64,000 nt of DNA from Natronorubrum texcoconense (GCF_900100335.1 NZ_FNFE01000001.1:992001-1056000), one strand, 5' to 3'. Counted from the first letter of the stretch, positions 1 to 8,147 are shown. Numbers and translations: made by a program. Notes: generated by a model from the letters alone, not told the origin.

Positions 1-179
1 TGCTCGCTGGCGTTGTGGTGGCCGAAACTGCCGCCGCCGTGGACGATCACGAGGTCCGTCGATCCGTCTTCAACCGCGCTCGCGACGGCGTCGGCGGCCC
101 GCTCGAGCGCCTCCCCGTCGAGCGTCTCCGGTCGATCCTTGTCCGTGATGACGCTGCCGCCGAGTTTCAGGACGATCAT
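1..179 (-). CDS. ipk: isopentenyl phosphate kinase, N-terminal part (runs off the window)
   Basis: Only the first 59 codons are present. They begin MIVLKLGGSVITDKD, the glycine-rich start of amino-acid-kinase-fold isopentenyl phosphate kinases, and include IVHGGGSFGHH, a second phosphate-binding loop. The enzyme phosphorylates isopentenyl phosphate to IPP in the archaeal variant of the mevalonate pathway. The ATG at 179 overlaps the TGA of mevalonate kinase (ATGA at 176-179), so the two are co-transcribed and probably translationally coupled. Pathway context and both loops make the call solid although most of the gene is missing. Confidence 0.88.
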   Translation of the reverse strand, partial: MIVLKLGGSVITDKDRPETLDGEALERAADAVASAVEDGSTDLVIVHGGGSFGHHNASE

Positions 180-1162
180 TCGAGTCGTTCCACCCCGGTT
201 TCGGAGAGTTCGGCGCGGAAGGTGTCCTCACAGCCCGGCGTGTACGACAGCGCCGTCTCGGTCTCGTCGGTCGGATCGAGGGCGACGATACAGCCGCCGC
301 CGCCAGCGCCCGTCAGCTTCGCGCCGTGGGCGCCGGCGTTTCTGGCCGCCCAGACCATCGAATCAAGCGAGCGCGAGGAGACGCCCAGCGCCGACAGCAG
401 GCCGTGATTGAAGTTCATCAGTCGACCGAGCTCCTCGACGTCCGCCGCGGCGAGCGCCTCCTCGCCGTTTCGGACGATGTCGCCGATCGATTCGACCGTG
501 TCCGCGGCGAACTCGTACTCCTCGCGGAGGTCGCGAACGCCGGCGACGAGTTTCCCGGTGTCGCCGGCCCCGCCGTCGAAGCCGACCACGATCGGGAGGT
601 CGGGTGCCTCGAGCGAGCGACAGTCGGCATCCTCGACGCGGACGGCCCCGCCCGTGGCCGAACAGAACGTATCGGCTCGAGACGCCTGTCCGCCCTGGAC
701 CTCGTACTCCGTCTGATAGGCCCGCTCGGCGAGTTCCGCGGTCTCGAGCGTCGTGCCGAGTTCGCGAGTGCCGGCGTCGATCGCGGCGACGGCGACGGCC
801 GCCGACGATCCCAGCCCCGCACCGAGCGGGATGTCGCTCTCGATCGTCACGTCGAAGCCGACCTCGTCCTCGCCGGTGACGTCCCGGACCTGCTCGATCG
901 CGCCGTCGACGTACCCCATCGCCGCGGTGAGTAGCGACTCCTGGACGTCCACGTCCGGCGGTCCGTCGGCCGTCCCGCCGTACTCGACGGTGAAGCCGTC
1001 CAGACTGAGATCCTCGGCGTGAATGCGCAGTTTGCTGTCCGCCCGTTGCTCAACGCCGACCCGCGCCCGCACCTCGATGGCGCACGGAACCGCGGGCTCG
1101 CCGTAGACCACCGCGTGCTCCCCGAACAAGTACACCTTCCCGGGAGCGCTCGAGACTGCCAT
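176..1162 (-). CDS. mvk: mevalonate kinase
   Basis: This 328-aa GHMP kinase phosphorylates mevalonate in the cytoplasm, feeding archaeal lipid and carotenoid isoprenoids. Motif 1 is visible near the start (APGKVYLFGEHAVVYGEPA). The ATP-binding loop PLGAGLGSSAAVAVAAID lies near residue 112, and the C-terminal glycine motif KLTGAGGGGCIVALD near residue 280. Length is normal for the family. It is followed directly by ipk with an ATGA overlap. A TATA-like AGCTATTAA on the minus strand about 28 nt upstream of the ATG indicates its own leaderless promoter, so it need not be read from the ribosomal operon. Confidence 0.95.
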   Translation of the reverse strand: MAVSSAPGKVYLFGEHAVVYGEPAVPCAIEVRARVGVEQRADSKLRIHAEDLSLDGFTVEYGGTADGPPDVDVQESLLTAAMGYVDGAIEQVRDVTGEDEVGFDVTIESDIPLGAGLGSSAAVAVAAIDAGTRELGTTLETAELAERAYQTEYEVQGGQASRADTFCSATGGAVRVEDADCRSLEAPDLPIVVGFDGGAGDTGKLVAGVRDLREEYEFAADTVESIGDIVRNGEEALAAADVEELGRLMNFNHGLLSALGVSSRSLDSMVWAARNAGAHGAKLTGAGGGGCIVALDPTDETETALSYTPGCEDTFRAELSETGVERLE

Positions 1163-1183
1163 GGCCGGCCGTTCGCACGACGA

Positions 1184-1200
1184 CGGTTAATAGCTATCTT
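1184..1200 (-). promoter_or_regulatory. mvk-ipk promoter (TATA box)
   Basis: The minus strand reads AAGATAGCTATTAACC. The A/T core is centred about 28 nt before the mvk ATG at 1162, which is the archaeal TATA spacing for a leaderless mRNA. Confidence 0.5.
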
Positions 1201-1246
1201 CTCGGGACGATGGCCGCTCCGATCGTGATAGCCAGTTGACTCCCGA

Positions 1247-1280
1247 CGGTGGTATTCGTGAGTGTTAACCAGCGGTGGTA
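1247..1280 (+). promoter_or_regulatory. direct repeat upstream of the PhnD-like gene
   Basis: CGGTGGTA occurs at 1247-1254 and again at 1273-1280, flanking a short A/T-containing box (GTGTTAACC, 1262-1270) about 25 nt before the start codon at 1293. Repeats around the core promoter could be an operator, for instance for the nearby ThiR-type regulator. This is inference from position only. Confidence 0.3.
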
Positions 1281-1292
1281 CCCAGTTCGTCT

Positions 1293-2309
1293 ATGAACCG
1301 GAGAACGTATCTCGGCGCAGTGACAGGAAGTCTCACAGCGGGTGCAGCGGGCTGTCTCGACGGCTTCGCCGGCTCGGATATCGACGACGACGAACACCCC
1401 GTCGGCGCGTGGGCCGACGGCAGTATCGAGTTCGGTCTGCCGCCGTTTCAGAGCCAGGAGGAACTCGAAGAACAGTACGCGGGCACGTTCGAGTGGCTCG
1501 CGGACGGTTTCGAAGAAATCGACAGCGTCGACGGCGTGCCGACGACGAACTACAGCGGCGTCGTCGAAAGCGTCGTCAACGGCCACACCGAACTGGCGAA
1601 CCTCTCGCCGTTCATCTTCGTCCTCGCTCAAGAGGACGACGTCCACCCGCTGGCGATCAACTGGTCGCACGGCTCGGACTCCTACCACACGTACATCGCG
1701 ACCAGAGCCGACACCGACGTCGAGGAGATCGGGGACCTCGAGGGGAAGACCGTCGCGATGGTCGACCCGATGTCCGCCAGCGGCGGGATGTTCCCCCGCC
1801 ACCGGCTCTCTCAGGAGGGACTGCACGCGGGCGACCTCGAGACCGACCCTGAGGACTTCGACATCCAGTGGGCCGGGAGCCACGACGCCGCGCTCCGCGT
1901 GCTCGAGGAGGGTCACGTCGACGCCGCAGCCTACGGCGACTTTCAACACCCCGACGACGACGAAATCGTCAAAATCGCCGAGAGCGATCCGATCCCGTTC
2001 GACGTGATCGTCGCCAAACCGGACACGCCCGAGGAAGTCCGCGAGGAACTCGCCGATCGACTCGTTGAGACGCCCGAGGAGGCGCTCGAGGACCACCGCG
2101 TCGACGAGTACGGCGAGTTCGATCCGGAGCTCTACGGCCACGTTCGCGACATCGCCGAGGAGATGGGCGTCGATATCGAGACGCTCGACGACGCCGAGGA
2201 CGAGGGTAGCGATGACGACGAAGACAACGGAACTGACGACGACGGAACCGAAACAGACGACGGTGACGACGGGGCCGAAACCGGCGACGGGAACGAGACC
2301 GACGAGTAA
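1293..2309 (+). CDS. phnD: PhnD-like ABC transporter substrate-binding lipoprotein
   Basis: The 338-aa protein starts MNRRTYLGAVTG, a Tat signal with NRR. It ends in AGAAGC, so it is probably exported folded and anchored as a lipoprotein. The body follows the phosphonate/phosphite-binding PhnD family: one lobe holds NYSGVVESVVNGHTELANL and ATRADTDVEEIGDLEGKTVAMVDP, and SASGGMFPRHRL is the family's ligand loop. The last ~45 residues are an Asp/Glu/Thr tail unique to this copy. A start six codons earlier (1275) is possible but would precede the Tat motif. ATPase and permease genes follow immediately. The ligand cannot be read from sequence; the downstream ThiN regulator raises a thiamine precursor as an alternative to phosphonate. 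Confidence 0.82.
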   Translation: MNRRTYLGAVTGSLTAGAAGCLDGFAGSDIDDDEHPVGAWADGSIEFGLPPFQSQEELEEQYAGTFEWLADGFEEIDSVDGVPTTNYSGVVESVVNGHTELANLSPFIFVLAQEDDVHPLAINWSHGSDSYHTYIATRADTDVEEIGDLEGKTVAMVDPMSASGGMFPRHRLSQEGLHAGDLETDPEDFDIQWAGSHDAALRVLEEGHVDAAAYGDFQHPDDDEIVKIAESDPIPFDVIVAKPDTPEEVREELADRLVETPEEALEDHRVDEYGEFDPELYGHVRDIAEEMGVDIETLDDAEDEGSDDDEDNGTDDDGTETDDGDDGAETGDGNETDE

Positions 2310-2315
2310 TCGCCC

Positions 2316-3017
2316 ATGCTCACCGTTTCCGGCCTCGAGAAACGCTACGACGACGTCGCGGCGGTAGCCGACGTCTCGTTCGAACTCGAGCCCGGGTCGC
2401 TCGCGGTGCTGGTCGGCCGGTCGGGTGCGGGGAAGACGACGCTGTTGCGGTGCATCGATGGGTTGGAACGGCCGGATTCTGGTTCGATTCGACTCGCGGG
2501 CGAGCCGCTCGAGCCGACAGACGCGGCGTTGGTCTTTCAGTCGGGCGCACTGCTCGACAACAAATCGGCCCTCGAGAACGTCCTCGACGGCGGACTCGCG
2601 CGCGAACCCGTCTGGCGGGAACTGCTCGGGTGGCACACGCCCGCGGCGAAGCGGGCCGCGATCGAACGGCTTCACGCGGTCGACCTGGCCGGCTACGCGG
2701 ACCGTCGCGTCGGCGACCTCTCGGGCGGCGAACGCCAGCGCGTGGGCATCGCTCGCGCACTCCAGCAGGAGCCGCGGGTGCTGCTGGCCGACGAACCGGT
2801 CGCCTCGCTCGATCCGGCGACCGCCCGCGCCGTCCTCGAGCGCCTCGCCGCGGTCGTTCGCCGCGAGAACCTGATCGGGCTCGTGAGCCTCCACCAGCCG
2901 CGACTGGCCCGTGAAGTTGCGGATCGGTACCTCGGGCTTTCCGACGGACGGCTCACGGTCAACGAGACGGCGACCGAGATGGATCCGGACCGAATCGCGG
3001 AGGTGTACCATGGCTGA
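2316..3017 (+). CDS. phnC: PhnC-like ABC transporter ATP-binding protein
   Basis: The 233-aa ATPase carries Walker A (GRSGAGKTT, near residue 34), a Q-loop (VFQSGALLDN), the signature LSGGERQRVGIARAL near residue 131, Walker B (VLLADEPVASLDP) and the switch His (SLHQPR). It energises import through the PhnE-like permease. It begins 6 nt after the binding-protein stop and overlaps phnE by 8 nt, so the three genes form one operon. The layout matches PhnC/MetN-type importers; substrate unknown. Confidence 0.88.
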   Translation: MLTVSGLEKRYDDVAAVADVSFELEPGSLAVLVGRSGAGKTTLLRCIDGLERPDSGSIRLAGEPLEPTDAALVFQSGALLDNKSALENVLDGGLAREPVWRELLGWHTPAAKRAAIERLHAVDLAGYADRRVGDLSGGERQRVGIARALQQEPRVLLADEPVASLDPATARAVLERLAAVVRRENLIGLVSLHQPRLAREVADRYLGLSDGRLTVNETATEMDPDRIAEVYHG

Positions 3018-3900
3018 TCCCGACGCCGGAGTGGACGATCGATCCGGATCTGCAGCCCCCTCCGTCGGCGAGGAGTTCGATCGAATACAGGCCCGCTGGC
3101 GACGCCGATTCGTCGTTCGGATCGGTGCCGTCGTCGGGCTGGTCGCCGTCGTCCTCGCGACCGCACGGTGGCTCGGCTTCGATCTGGCGTACCTCTACGC
3201 ACACCGCCGGAACCTGCGGGATGTTTTACTCGAGGAGATGCTCGCGCCCGCACAGCTCTGGGCGCAGTTGCAGTCGGACGGCTCGACGCTGGCGTCGGCG
3301 ACCCTCGAGACGCTGGCTATCGCGGGCGTCGGGACGGCGATCGGACTCCCGCTCGCGTTCTGTCTCGGGATCCTCGCCGCGAGCAACGTGACGCCGAGAA
3401 TCGTCCACGCCCCGCTGCGGCTGTTTCTGGGCGGCGTCCGCGCCGTGCCGAGCATGGTCTACGCGCTCCTGTTCGTGATCCTCGCCGGACTCGGCCCTGT
3501 CGCCGGCGCGCTCGCCATCGCGATGGGGACGGTCGGCGACCTCGGTCGACTCTTCGCCGACGAGATGGAGGAGATCGACCGTGCGCCGGTCGACGCCGTC
3601 GCCTCGAGCGGGGCCGGACTGCTGGCGACGACCGCCGCCGCTCGACTTCCGCAGGTGTCGACGGCCTACGTCGCGTGGACGCTGTTCTACCTCGAGATCA
3701 ACGCCCGCAAGAGTTCGGTGCTCGGCATCGTCGGTGCTGGCGGGATCGGCTACCCGCTGTTCATGGCGTTCAACGCCAGAAACTACACGCGCGTGATGGC
3801 GGCGATCGTGGCGATTCTCGTCCTCGTCGTGAGCGTCGAACTCGTCGCGAATCGGCTCCGGAGCCTGCTCGACGCCGATCGGCGGGCCGCACGGAACTGA
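3010..3900 (+). CDS. phnE: PhnE-like ABC transporter permease
   Basis: The 296-aa membrane protein has a short charged N terminus, then a helix near residues 35-55, a periplasm-side loop, and the BPD_transp_1 core with several helices (IAGVGTAIGLPLAFCLGILA, VYALLFVILAGLGPVAGAL). The EAA-type coupling loop reads DAVASSGAGLLATTAAARLP. The start at 3010 lies inside the end of phnC. It completes a three-gene importer with the genes at 1293 and 2316. The next gene, a ThiN-domain regulator, follows 80 nt downstream on the same strand. Confidence 0.86.
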   Translation: MADPDAGVDDRSGSAAPSVGEEFDRIQARWRRRFVVRIGAVVGLVAVVLATARWLGFDLAYLYAHRRNLRDVLLEEMLAPAQLWAQLQSDGSTLASATLETLAIAGVGTAIGLPLAFCLGILAASNVTPRIVHAPLRLFLGGVRAVPSMVYALLFVILAGLGPVAGALAIAMGTVGDLGRLFADEMEEIDRAPVDAVASSGAGLLATTAAARLPQVSTAYVAWTLFYLEINARKSSVLGIVGAGGIGYPLFMAFNARNYTRVMAAIVAILVLVVSVELVANRLRSLLDADRRAARN

Positions 3901-3980
3901 CCGGGGCGGTGAGATCGCTCGAGCGCGCTCGCTCGGCCGCGGTAGCCGGATTTAAGCCGGTGTCCGCGCTACGCGGTCGT

Positions 3981-4904
3981 ATGTCTCTCGTCCTGCCGAG
4001 CGAACTCGTCGTCGACCGGTTTCTCCCCACGGTTCGAGCGATGCTCGCGACCCGACTCGCCGATCGCGGCATGACTCAACAGGAGATCGCGGCCAACCTC
4101 GGCGTTACCCAGGCCGCCGTCAGCAAGTACGTCGGCGGCGAGAGCGGTGGCGACGATCGATTTCGCGAGCACCCCGAAACGGTCGCGACGGTCGACCGAA
4201 TCGCCGACGGGCTCTCGAGCGGCGAGATGGACGGCTACGACGCGCTGGCCGAACTCCTCGCGCTCGTCCGTACTCTCGAGGACCGCGGGCCGATCTGCGA
4301 ACTCCACGAGGAGGAGATGCCCGCCCTTCGCGGGCTCGGCTGTGACCTCTGCGTTCGCGGACTCGACGCCGACGTCCGGGCCGAACGCGACGTGCTCGCC
4401 GACGTGCGGACGGCCGCACGAACGCTGGCCGCGATTCCCGAGATGGCCGACTACGTGCCGAACGTCGGCACCAACGTCGGGATGTGTCTGCCGGAGCCGC
4501 GGGACGAGACCGACGTCGCCGCGATTCCGGGCCGAATCTACTCGATGGGTCGCCGGATCGAGATTCCCGCCAATCCCGAGTTCGGTGCGTCGAAACACGT
4601 CGCCACGGCTCTTCTCGCTGCTAACGCCGTTGATTCCGACGTCCGGGGTGCGATCAACGTCGCGACCGACGAAGGACTTCTCGAGGCCGCCGGAGAACTG
4701 GGGCTGGAACCGCTCGAGTTCGACGCCGATTACGAGGACCGCGGCGCTCATCTTCGGTCGCGCTTCGAGGGTCGGGGCGGGGTTCCGCTCGTGGCCTACC
4801 ACGAGGGGGCGTTCGGCATCGAACCGACGACGTTCGTGTTCGGGTCGACGACCGGTGACGCGGCCCAACTCGTGGACGAACTGGTCGCGATTGCGTCGTC
4901 GTAA
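3981..4904 (+). CDS. thiR: ThiR-type regulator: HTH plus ThiN domain
   Basis: The 307-aa protein joins an XRE-like helix-turn-helix (residues ~30-52, QQEIAANLGVTQAAVSKYV) to a middle segment with three Cys (PICELHEE, GCDLCVRG; possible metal site). A C-terminal ThiN domain (about 165-307) holds FGASKHVATALLAAN and HEGAFGIEPTTFVFG. ThiN binds thiamine phosphate, and HTH-ThiN proteins are known as ThiR, repressors of archaeal thiamine genes. No ThiD domain is present, so it is a regulator rather than a ThiDN synthase. No thiamine biosynthesis gene is in the window; its only co-directional upstream neighbours are the ABC importer genes. A truncated ThiN copy lies just downstream. Confidence 0.82.
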   Translation: MSLVLPSELVVDRFLPTVRAMLATRLADRGMTQQEIAANLGVTQAAVSKYVGGESGGDDRFREHPETVATVDRIADGLSSGEMDGYDALAELLALVRTLEDRGPICELHEEEMPALRGLGCDLCVRGLDADVRAERDVLADVRTAARTLAAIPEMADYVPNVGTNVGMCLPEPRDETDVAAIPGRIYSMGRRIEIPANPEFGASKHVATALLAANAVDSDVRGAINVATDEGLLEAAGELGLEPLEFDADYEDRGAHLRSRFEGRGGVPLVAYHEGAFGIEPTTFVFGSTTGDAAQLVDELVAIASS

Positions 4905-5481
4905 CGGTTCGTGCTGGCCCGGGCTATCGGAACCGAGTCGGCGTGTTTGCGAATCGAACTCGAGTTCGTCGTCGTTCGGCGACTCGAGTGTCACATCCTG
5001 CTCTCGCGGATATCCGTCGTTTTGTCAGTTGTGACGGATCCTCACTCGTCGCTTGCACCTCGAAACGAGCGTATTCGCCCTCGAGTGCGATACCGACTAC
5101 GAAGATAGCTGTGAGGATTTCCGGAATCGGTTCGACGAACGCGGTACGGTCACCCACGAAACATCCCACACCGGGGCGCGTTCGGGATCGAATCCACGAC
5201 GGACGTGTTCGACACGACGGCGATCGACGCAGCCGAAGGAGTCGATGAACTGCTCGAAACTATTCATCATCGTCATAAATACCGTTCAGGCAGACTCTGT
5301 TCGGCAGTTGCGACGGGTCTCGAGGCGCCAGCCAACGACGAGTTTTCCGTACTGTCAGCACAATTGCAACAGCCACAATTATCAATTAAACAATAGTCGT
5401 CGCGGTTTCGAGAGCGTGTACGGTTCTAAGACGCCGATAGTAATGCGTGTCAATTGTATAGAATTATCTGTCTTAGCACGA
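4905..5481. other. gene-poor gap between thiR and the DUF354 gene
   Basis: Apart from the ThiN remnant no gene is seen. The last ~200 nt (from about 5275) are clearly richer in A/T than the surroundings and run up to the DUF354 start, so they probably hold its promoter. The composition change suggests a join between segments of different origin. Confidence 0.5.
5053..5270 (+). pseudogene. ThiN-domain remnant with a +2 frameshift
   Basis: Frame 1 from 5053 reads FALECDTDYEDSCEDFRNRFDERG and then SHTG. After a GC dinucleotide gain near 5176-5179 the match continues in another frame as AFGIESTTDVFDTTAID and EGVDELLET. These align with the ThiR C terminus next door (LEFDADYEDRGAHLRSRF, HEGAFGIEPTTFVFGSTTGD, AAQLVDELVAIA). 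Only the last ~70 residues of the domain survive; no HTH portion is visible upstream. It is therefore a decayed partial duplicate or the tail of a lost second ThiN gene. Confidence 0.75.
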
Positions 5482-6633
5482 ATGGATATCATCATCACGA
5501 TCCAGCACGCGGCGAACGTCCACTTCTTCAAGCACGTCGTCCGTGAACTCGAGAGGACGGGACACGACGTGCACGTGTTCGCTCGTGAAAAGGGGGTGGC
5601 TGGACGCCTTCTCGACGCGTACGACATCGATCACGAACTGCTCTGTGGGGAACCCGACGGCTGGCTCGGATTGGGACTGACGCAACTATCGTACGAGGTG
5701 CGACTGCTCCGGCGGGCACGCGCTATCGACCCGGCGTACATCGTCAGCAGTCACGGTATCGCCGCGACGCACGTCGCCACGCTGGTCGGCGCGGAGAGCC
5801 ACGTCTACATCGATACCGAGACGGCGATCAACACCGGGAATCGACTGACCCTTCCGTTCGCGGACGCCCTCTACACGCCCGAGAGCTTCCGCGAAGAGTA
5901 CGGCGACGATCACGTCACCTACCCCGGCTACCACGAACTCGCCTACCTCCACCCGAATCGATTCGAACCCGATCCGTCGGTCCTGCGCCGACACGGCGTC
6001 GATCCCGACGAACGGTACGCGGTCCTCCGGTTCGGCGCGTGGAACGGCAACCACGACGTCGGCAAGGCGGGGATCTCTCCCGAGGGGCGTTGCGAAATCG
6101 TCGACCTGCTCGGCGCCGACGGACGGGTGTACGTCTCCGCGGAGGGCGACGGATCGATCCCCAGCGGCGGCGAGTCGCTCCCCGTCCCGCCCGAGGCGTT
6201 CCACCACCTGCTCGCGTTCGCCGACATCGTCGTCGGCGAGGTCGCGACGACCACGCTCGAGGCCGGCGTCCTCGGGACGCCGACCGTTCGCATCAGCCCG
6301 TTCGCGGGAGAGAACGAGATGGGGAAGTTCAGGGAGCTCGAGGAACGCGGACTCGTCCGGTCGTTCCACACGACTCACGAAGCCGAAGGCATCGAGGCCA
6401 TCGAGCGACTCTACCGCGATCCGAACGCCGCCGAGACGTGGGCGGACCGACGCGAGACGCTCCTCGAGGAGACGATCGACGTCAGCGAGTACGTGCTCGG
6501 GCAGCTTCTCGAGGATGTCGACGAACCGCCTCTGGAAACGGAACCACGGAGCGAGCCAGAACCAGCAACCGGAGCGCGGGTCGGGCTCGACCCAGCAACG
6601 GACGAACGCAACGAGCCGATTTCGAACCGATGA
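5482..6633 (+). CDS. DUF354 family protein (glycosyltransferase-fold)
   Basis: The 383-aa protein starts MDIIITIQHAANVHFFKHVV, the standard opening of DUF354 proteins, which share the GT-B/UDP-GlcNAc-epimerase fold. VSSHGIAATHVATLVGAES, YIDTETA and the C-terminal EVATTTLEAGVLGTPTVRIS match the family's nucleotide-sugar-binding half. The final ~35 residues are a low-complexity Glu/Pro tail. The ATG at 5482 is chosen because upstream in-frame codons belong to the A/T-rich gap and the ThiN remnant. It overlaps the next glycosyltransferase by ATGA, so the pair likely acts in one surface-glycan pathway. Exact reaction unknown. Confidence 0.78.
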   Translation: MDIIITIQHAANVHFFKHVVRELERTGHDVHVFAREKGVAGRLLDAYDIDHELLCGEPDGWLGLGLTQLSYEVRLLRRARAIDPAYIVSSHGIAATHVATLVGAESHVYIDTETAINTGNRLTLPFADALYTPESFREEYGDDHVTYPGYHELAYLHPNRFEPDPSVLRRHGVDPDERYAVLRFGAWNGNHDVGKAGISPEGRCEIVDLLGADGRVYVSAEGDGSIPSGGESLPVPPEAFHHLLAFADIVVGEVATTTLEAGVLGTPTVRISPFAGENEMGKFRELEERGLVRSFHTTHEAEGIEAIERLYRDPNAAETWADRRETLLEETIDVSEYVLGQLLEDVDEPPLETEPRSEPEPATGARVGLDPATDERNEPISNR

Positions 6634-7592
6634 GGACCATACGCGTCCTGAGTCTCACCACGACTGATTGGCGGAGCTTCTATCAGAGTCAGCTTGCTGC
6701 ACTCGGCGCTGCCGACGTCGAGGTGACGACTCTGCCCGTTCCGGGTGAACACCGCGCGCGCGACGACGACGTCGAGCAGCGAACGCCGATTGATTACGCC
6801 AGATATCTGCCGCAGGTACTCCGAGAAGCGGGCGACGACTACGACCTCGTTCACGCCAACTACGGGCTTACCTGTCCGTTCGCCGTCGCGGCGTCCTCGC
6901 TCCCGCGGACCGAGTTGCCGGTCGTCTGTACGCTCTGGGGCGGCGAGTATCGCGACAACCCCTACGCGTCGCTCATCGAACGGTTCGCCGCTCGAGCCGA
7001 CGAGGTCGTCGTTCCATCGAACGCGATGGCCGGTCGCGTCGACCGATCCTGTCACGTCGTTCCGTTCCCCGTCGACACGGAACAGTTCCGGCCGATTCCA
7101 CGGGCAGAGGCCCGCGAACGCGTCGGTTGGACGACCGACGAGCGGATCGTGCTCTTCCCCTACGCGCCGTCGCGCGAAGAGAAGAACTACCCGCTGGCGA
7201 AACGCGTCGTCGACGGACTCGAGGGAGACGTCAGCCTCCGGACCGTTGCCAACGAGCCCTACGCGGACGTGCCGTACTACCTGAACGCCGCCGACGCCGT
7301 CCTGCTCACGTCGCGATTCGAGAGCGGCCCGATGACGATCAAGGAGGCCGTCGCCTGTAACACTCCGGTGGTTTCGCGGGACGTCGGTTTCGCCCGCGAG
7401 GTGCTCGCGGATGTCTCGAACGCCGCGATCGCGGACGACGAGGAGACGCTTCGTGAGCGGTTGGCGGCCGTCCTCGAGACGGGCGAACCCGCGGACGGGA
7501 GACCGCAAATCACCGGGTACGGCACCGACGAGATGGGGGCGCGGCTCCGAGCTATTTACGAGCGCTGTCTCGAGCAAACGATGCGAGTGTGA
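6630..7592 (+). CDS. GT4-type glycosyltransferase
   Basis: The 320-aa protein has a GT-B layout. An N-terminal acceptor half (RVLSLTTTDWRSFYQSQLAAL, VHANYGLTCPFAVAAS) precedes PVVCTLWGGEYRDNPY and a linker at VVPFPVDTEQFRP. The C-terminal GT4 half has LFPYAPSREEKNYPLAKRV, ADAVLLTSRFESGPMTIKEA and ACNTPVVSRDVG, with the family E-x7-E region at ESGPMTIKEA. It probably transfers a sugar from a nucleotide donor. The ATG overlaps the DUF354 stop. A PATE-like element starts within ~10 nt of the stop codon, so the operon ends here. Confidence 0.82.
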   Translation: MRTIRVLSLTTTDWRSFYQSQLAALGAADVEVTTLPVPGEHRARDDDVEQRTPIDYARYLPQVLREAGDDYDLVHANYGLTCPFAVAASSLPRTELPVVCTLWGGEYRDNPYASLIERFAARADEVVVPSNAMAGRVDRSCHVVPFPVDTEQFRPIPRAEARERVGWTTDERIVLFPYAPSREEKNYPLAKRVVDGLEGDVSLRTVANEPYADVPYYLNAADAVLLTSRFESGPMTIKEAVACNTPVVSRDVGFAREVLADVSNAAIADDEETLRERLAAVLETGEPADGRPQITGYGTDEMGARLRAIYERCLEQTMRV

Positions 7593-7932
7593 CATCCTCT
7601 CCGCCGTAAACGGCAGAGCTTCCCACAAGCGAAGGCTTGCTGGTTTGGGAGATTTACGGTTTAACATTCCCGAGGGAATGCTGGCAGTGCCACGCTACCG
7701 TTACCCCTATCCGCCGTCGTGAGATGGGGATTCAGGGTTATCTTGTGCTTCCTGCACCCTGCTCATCTGATGGAAGGGGTGCCTTCCACGACGAAAGGGC
7801 GAATCCCGATATTGTCTCATTAGGATAGGGCGGGTAGACCGCCTCGGTTAGCATTCAGTACGCCGTAGAACCGCTTAAAACTACGCGCGGACGCTGTATC
7901 CCCGCGCTGAAGCGCGAGGTTTTAGCGCCCTA
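7590..7932. mobile_element. PATE-like non-coding IS200/IS605-family element
   Basis: The segment is bounded by two hairpins typical of haloarchaeal IS200/IS605 ends: CTCTCCGCCGTAAACGGCAG near 7598 and CCCGCGCTGAAGCGCGAGG near 7900. No transposase reading frame lies between them. Haloarchaea carry such palindrome-associated transposable elements (PATEs), thought to be moved in trans by TnpA. The same hairpin style occurs at the ends of the tnpB elements at 22.9 kb and 55.1 kb. Exact ends are not fixed. Confidence 0.5.
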
Positions 7933-8024
7933 ATCCGCTTGATAACGTGCCGTATCCGGCTCTCCGATCCAAATCTCTGTGACAGCGCGGACGAACGATC
8001 GTCGATCGGGCGACGAATCAGTAC

Positions 8025-8147
8025 TCAGAACCCGACGATAAGGCGGAACGGGATCCCGAGCGCGAAAATCGCGATCAGCGCCGCCGTCGCGACCACGACC
8101 GGGACCGGGATCGCCTTCTCTTCGAAATCGAACAGTGAATCGAACAT
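8025..8147 (-). CDS. 40-aa single-helix membrane protein
   Basis: The reading frame encodes MFDSLFDFEEKAIPVPV and then a hydrophobic helix (TAALIAIFALGIPFRLIVG). The acidic amphipathic head followed by one transmembrane segment is a common form for haloarchaeal small proteins. It lies 149 nt downstream of rps2 on the same strand. I do not recognise the family. Intact frame, consistent composition and a sensible topology support it as a gene; a standard ORF length cut-off would miss it. Confidence 0.6.
   Translation of the reverse strand: MFDSLFDFEEKAIPVPVVVATAALIAIFALGIPFRLIVGF

Noticed and set aside
1194-3011. 605-codon minus-strand frame opposite the ABC transporter genes
   Set aside because: It is antisense to well-supported phnD and phnC, has no recognisable domain, and arises from high-GC codon bias.
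7637-7828. 63-codon frame inside the PATE-like element
   Set aside because: It spans the element's hairpins, lacks TnpB motifs and begins without a ribosome-binding or TATA signal.
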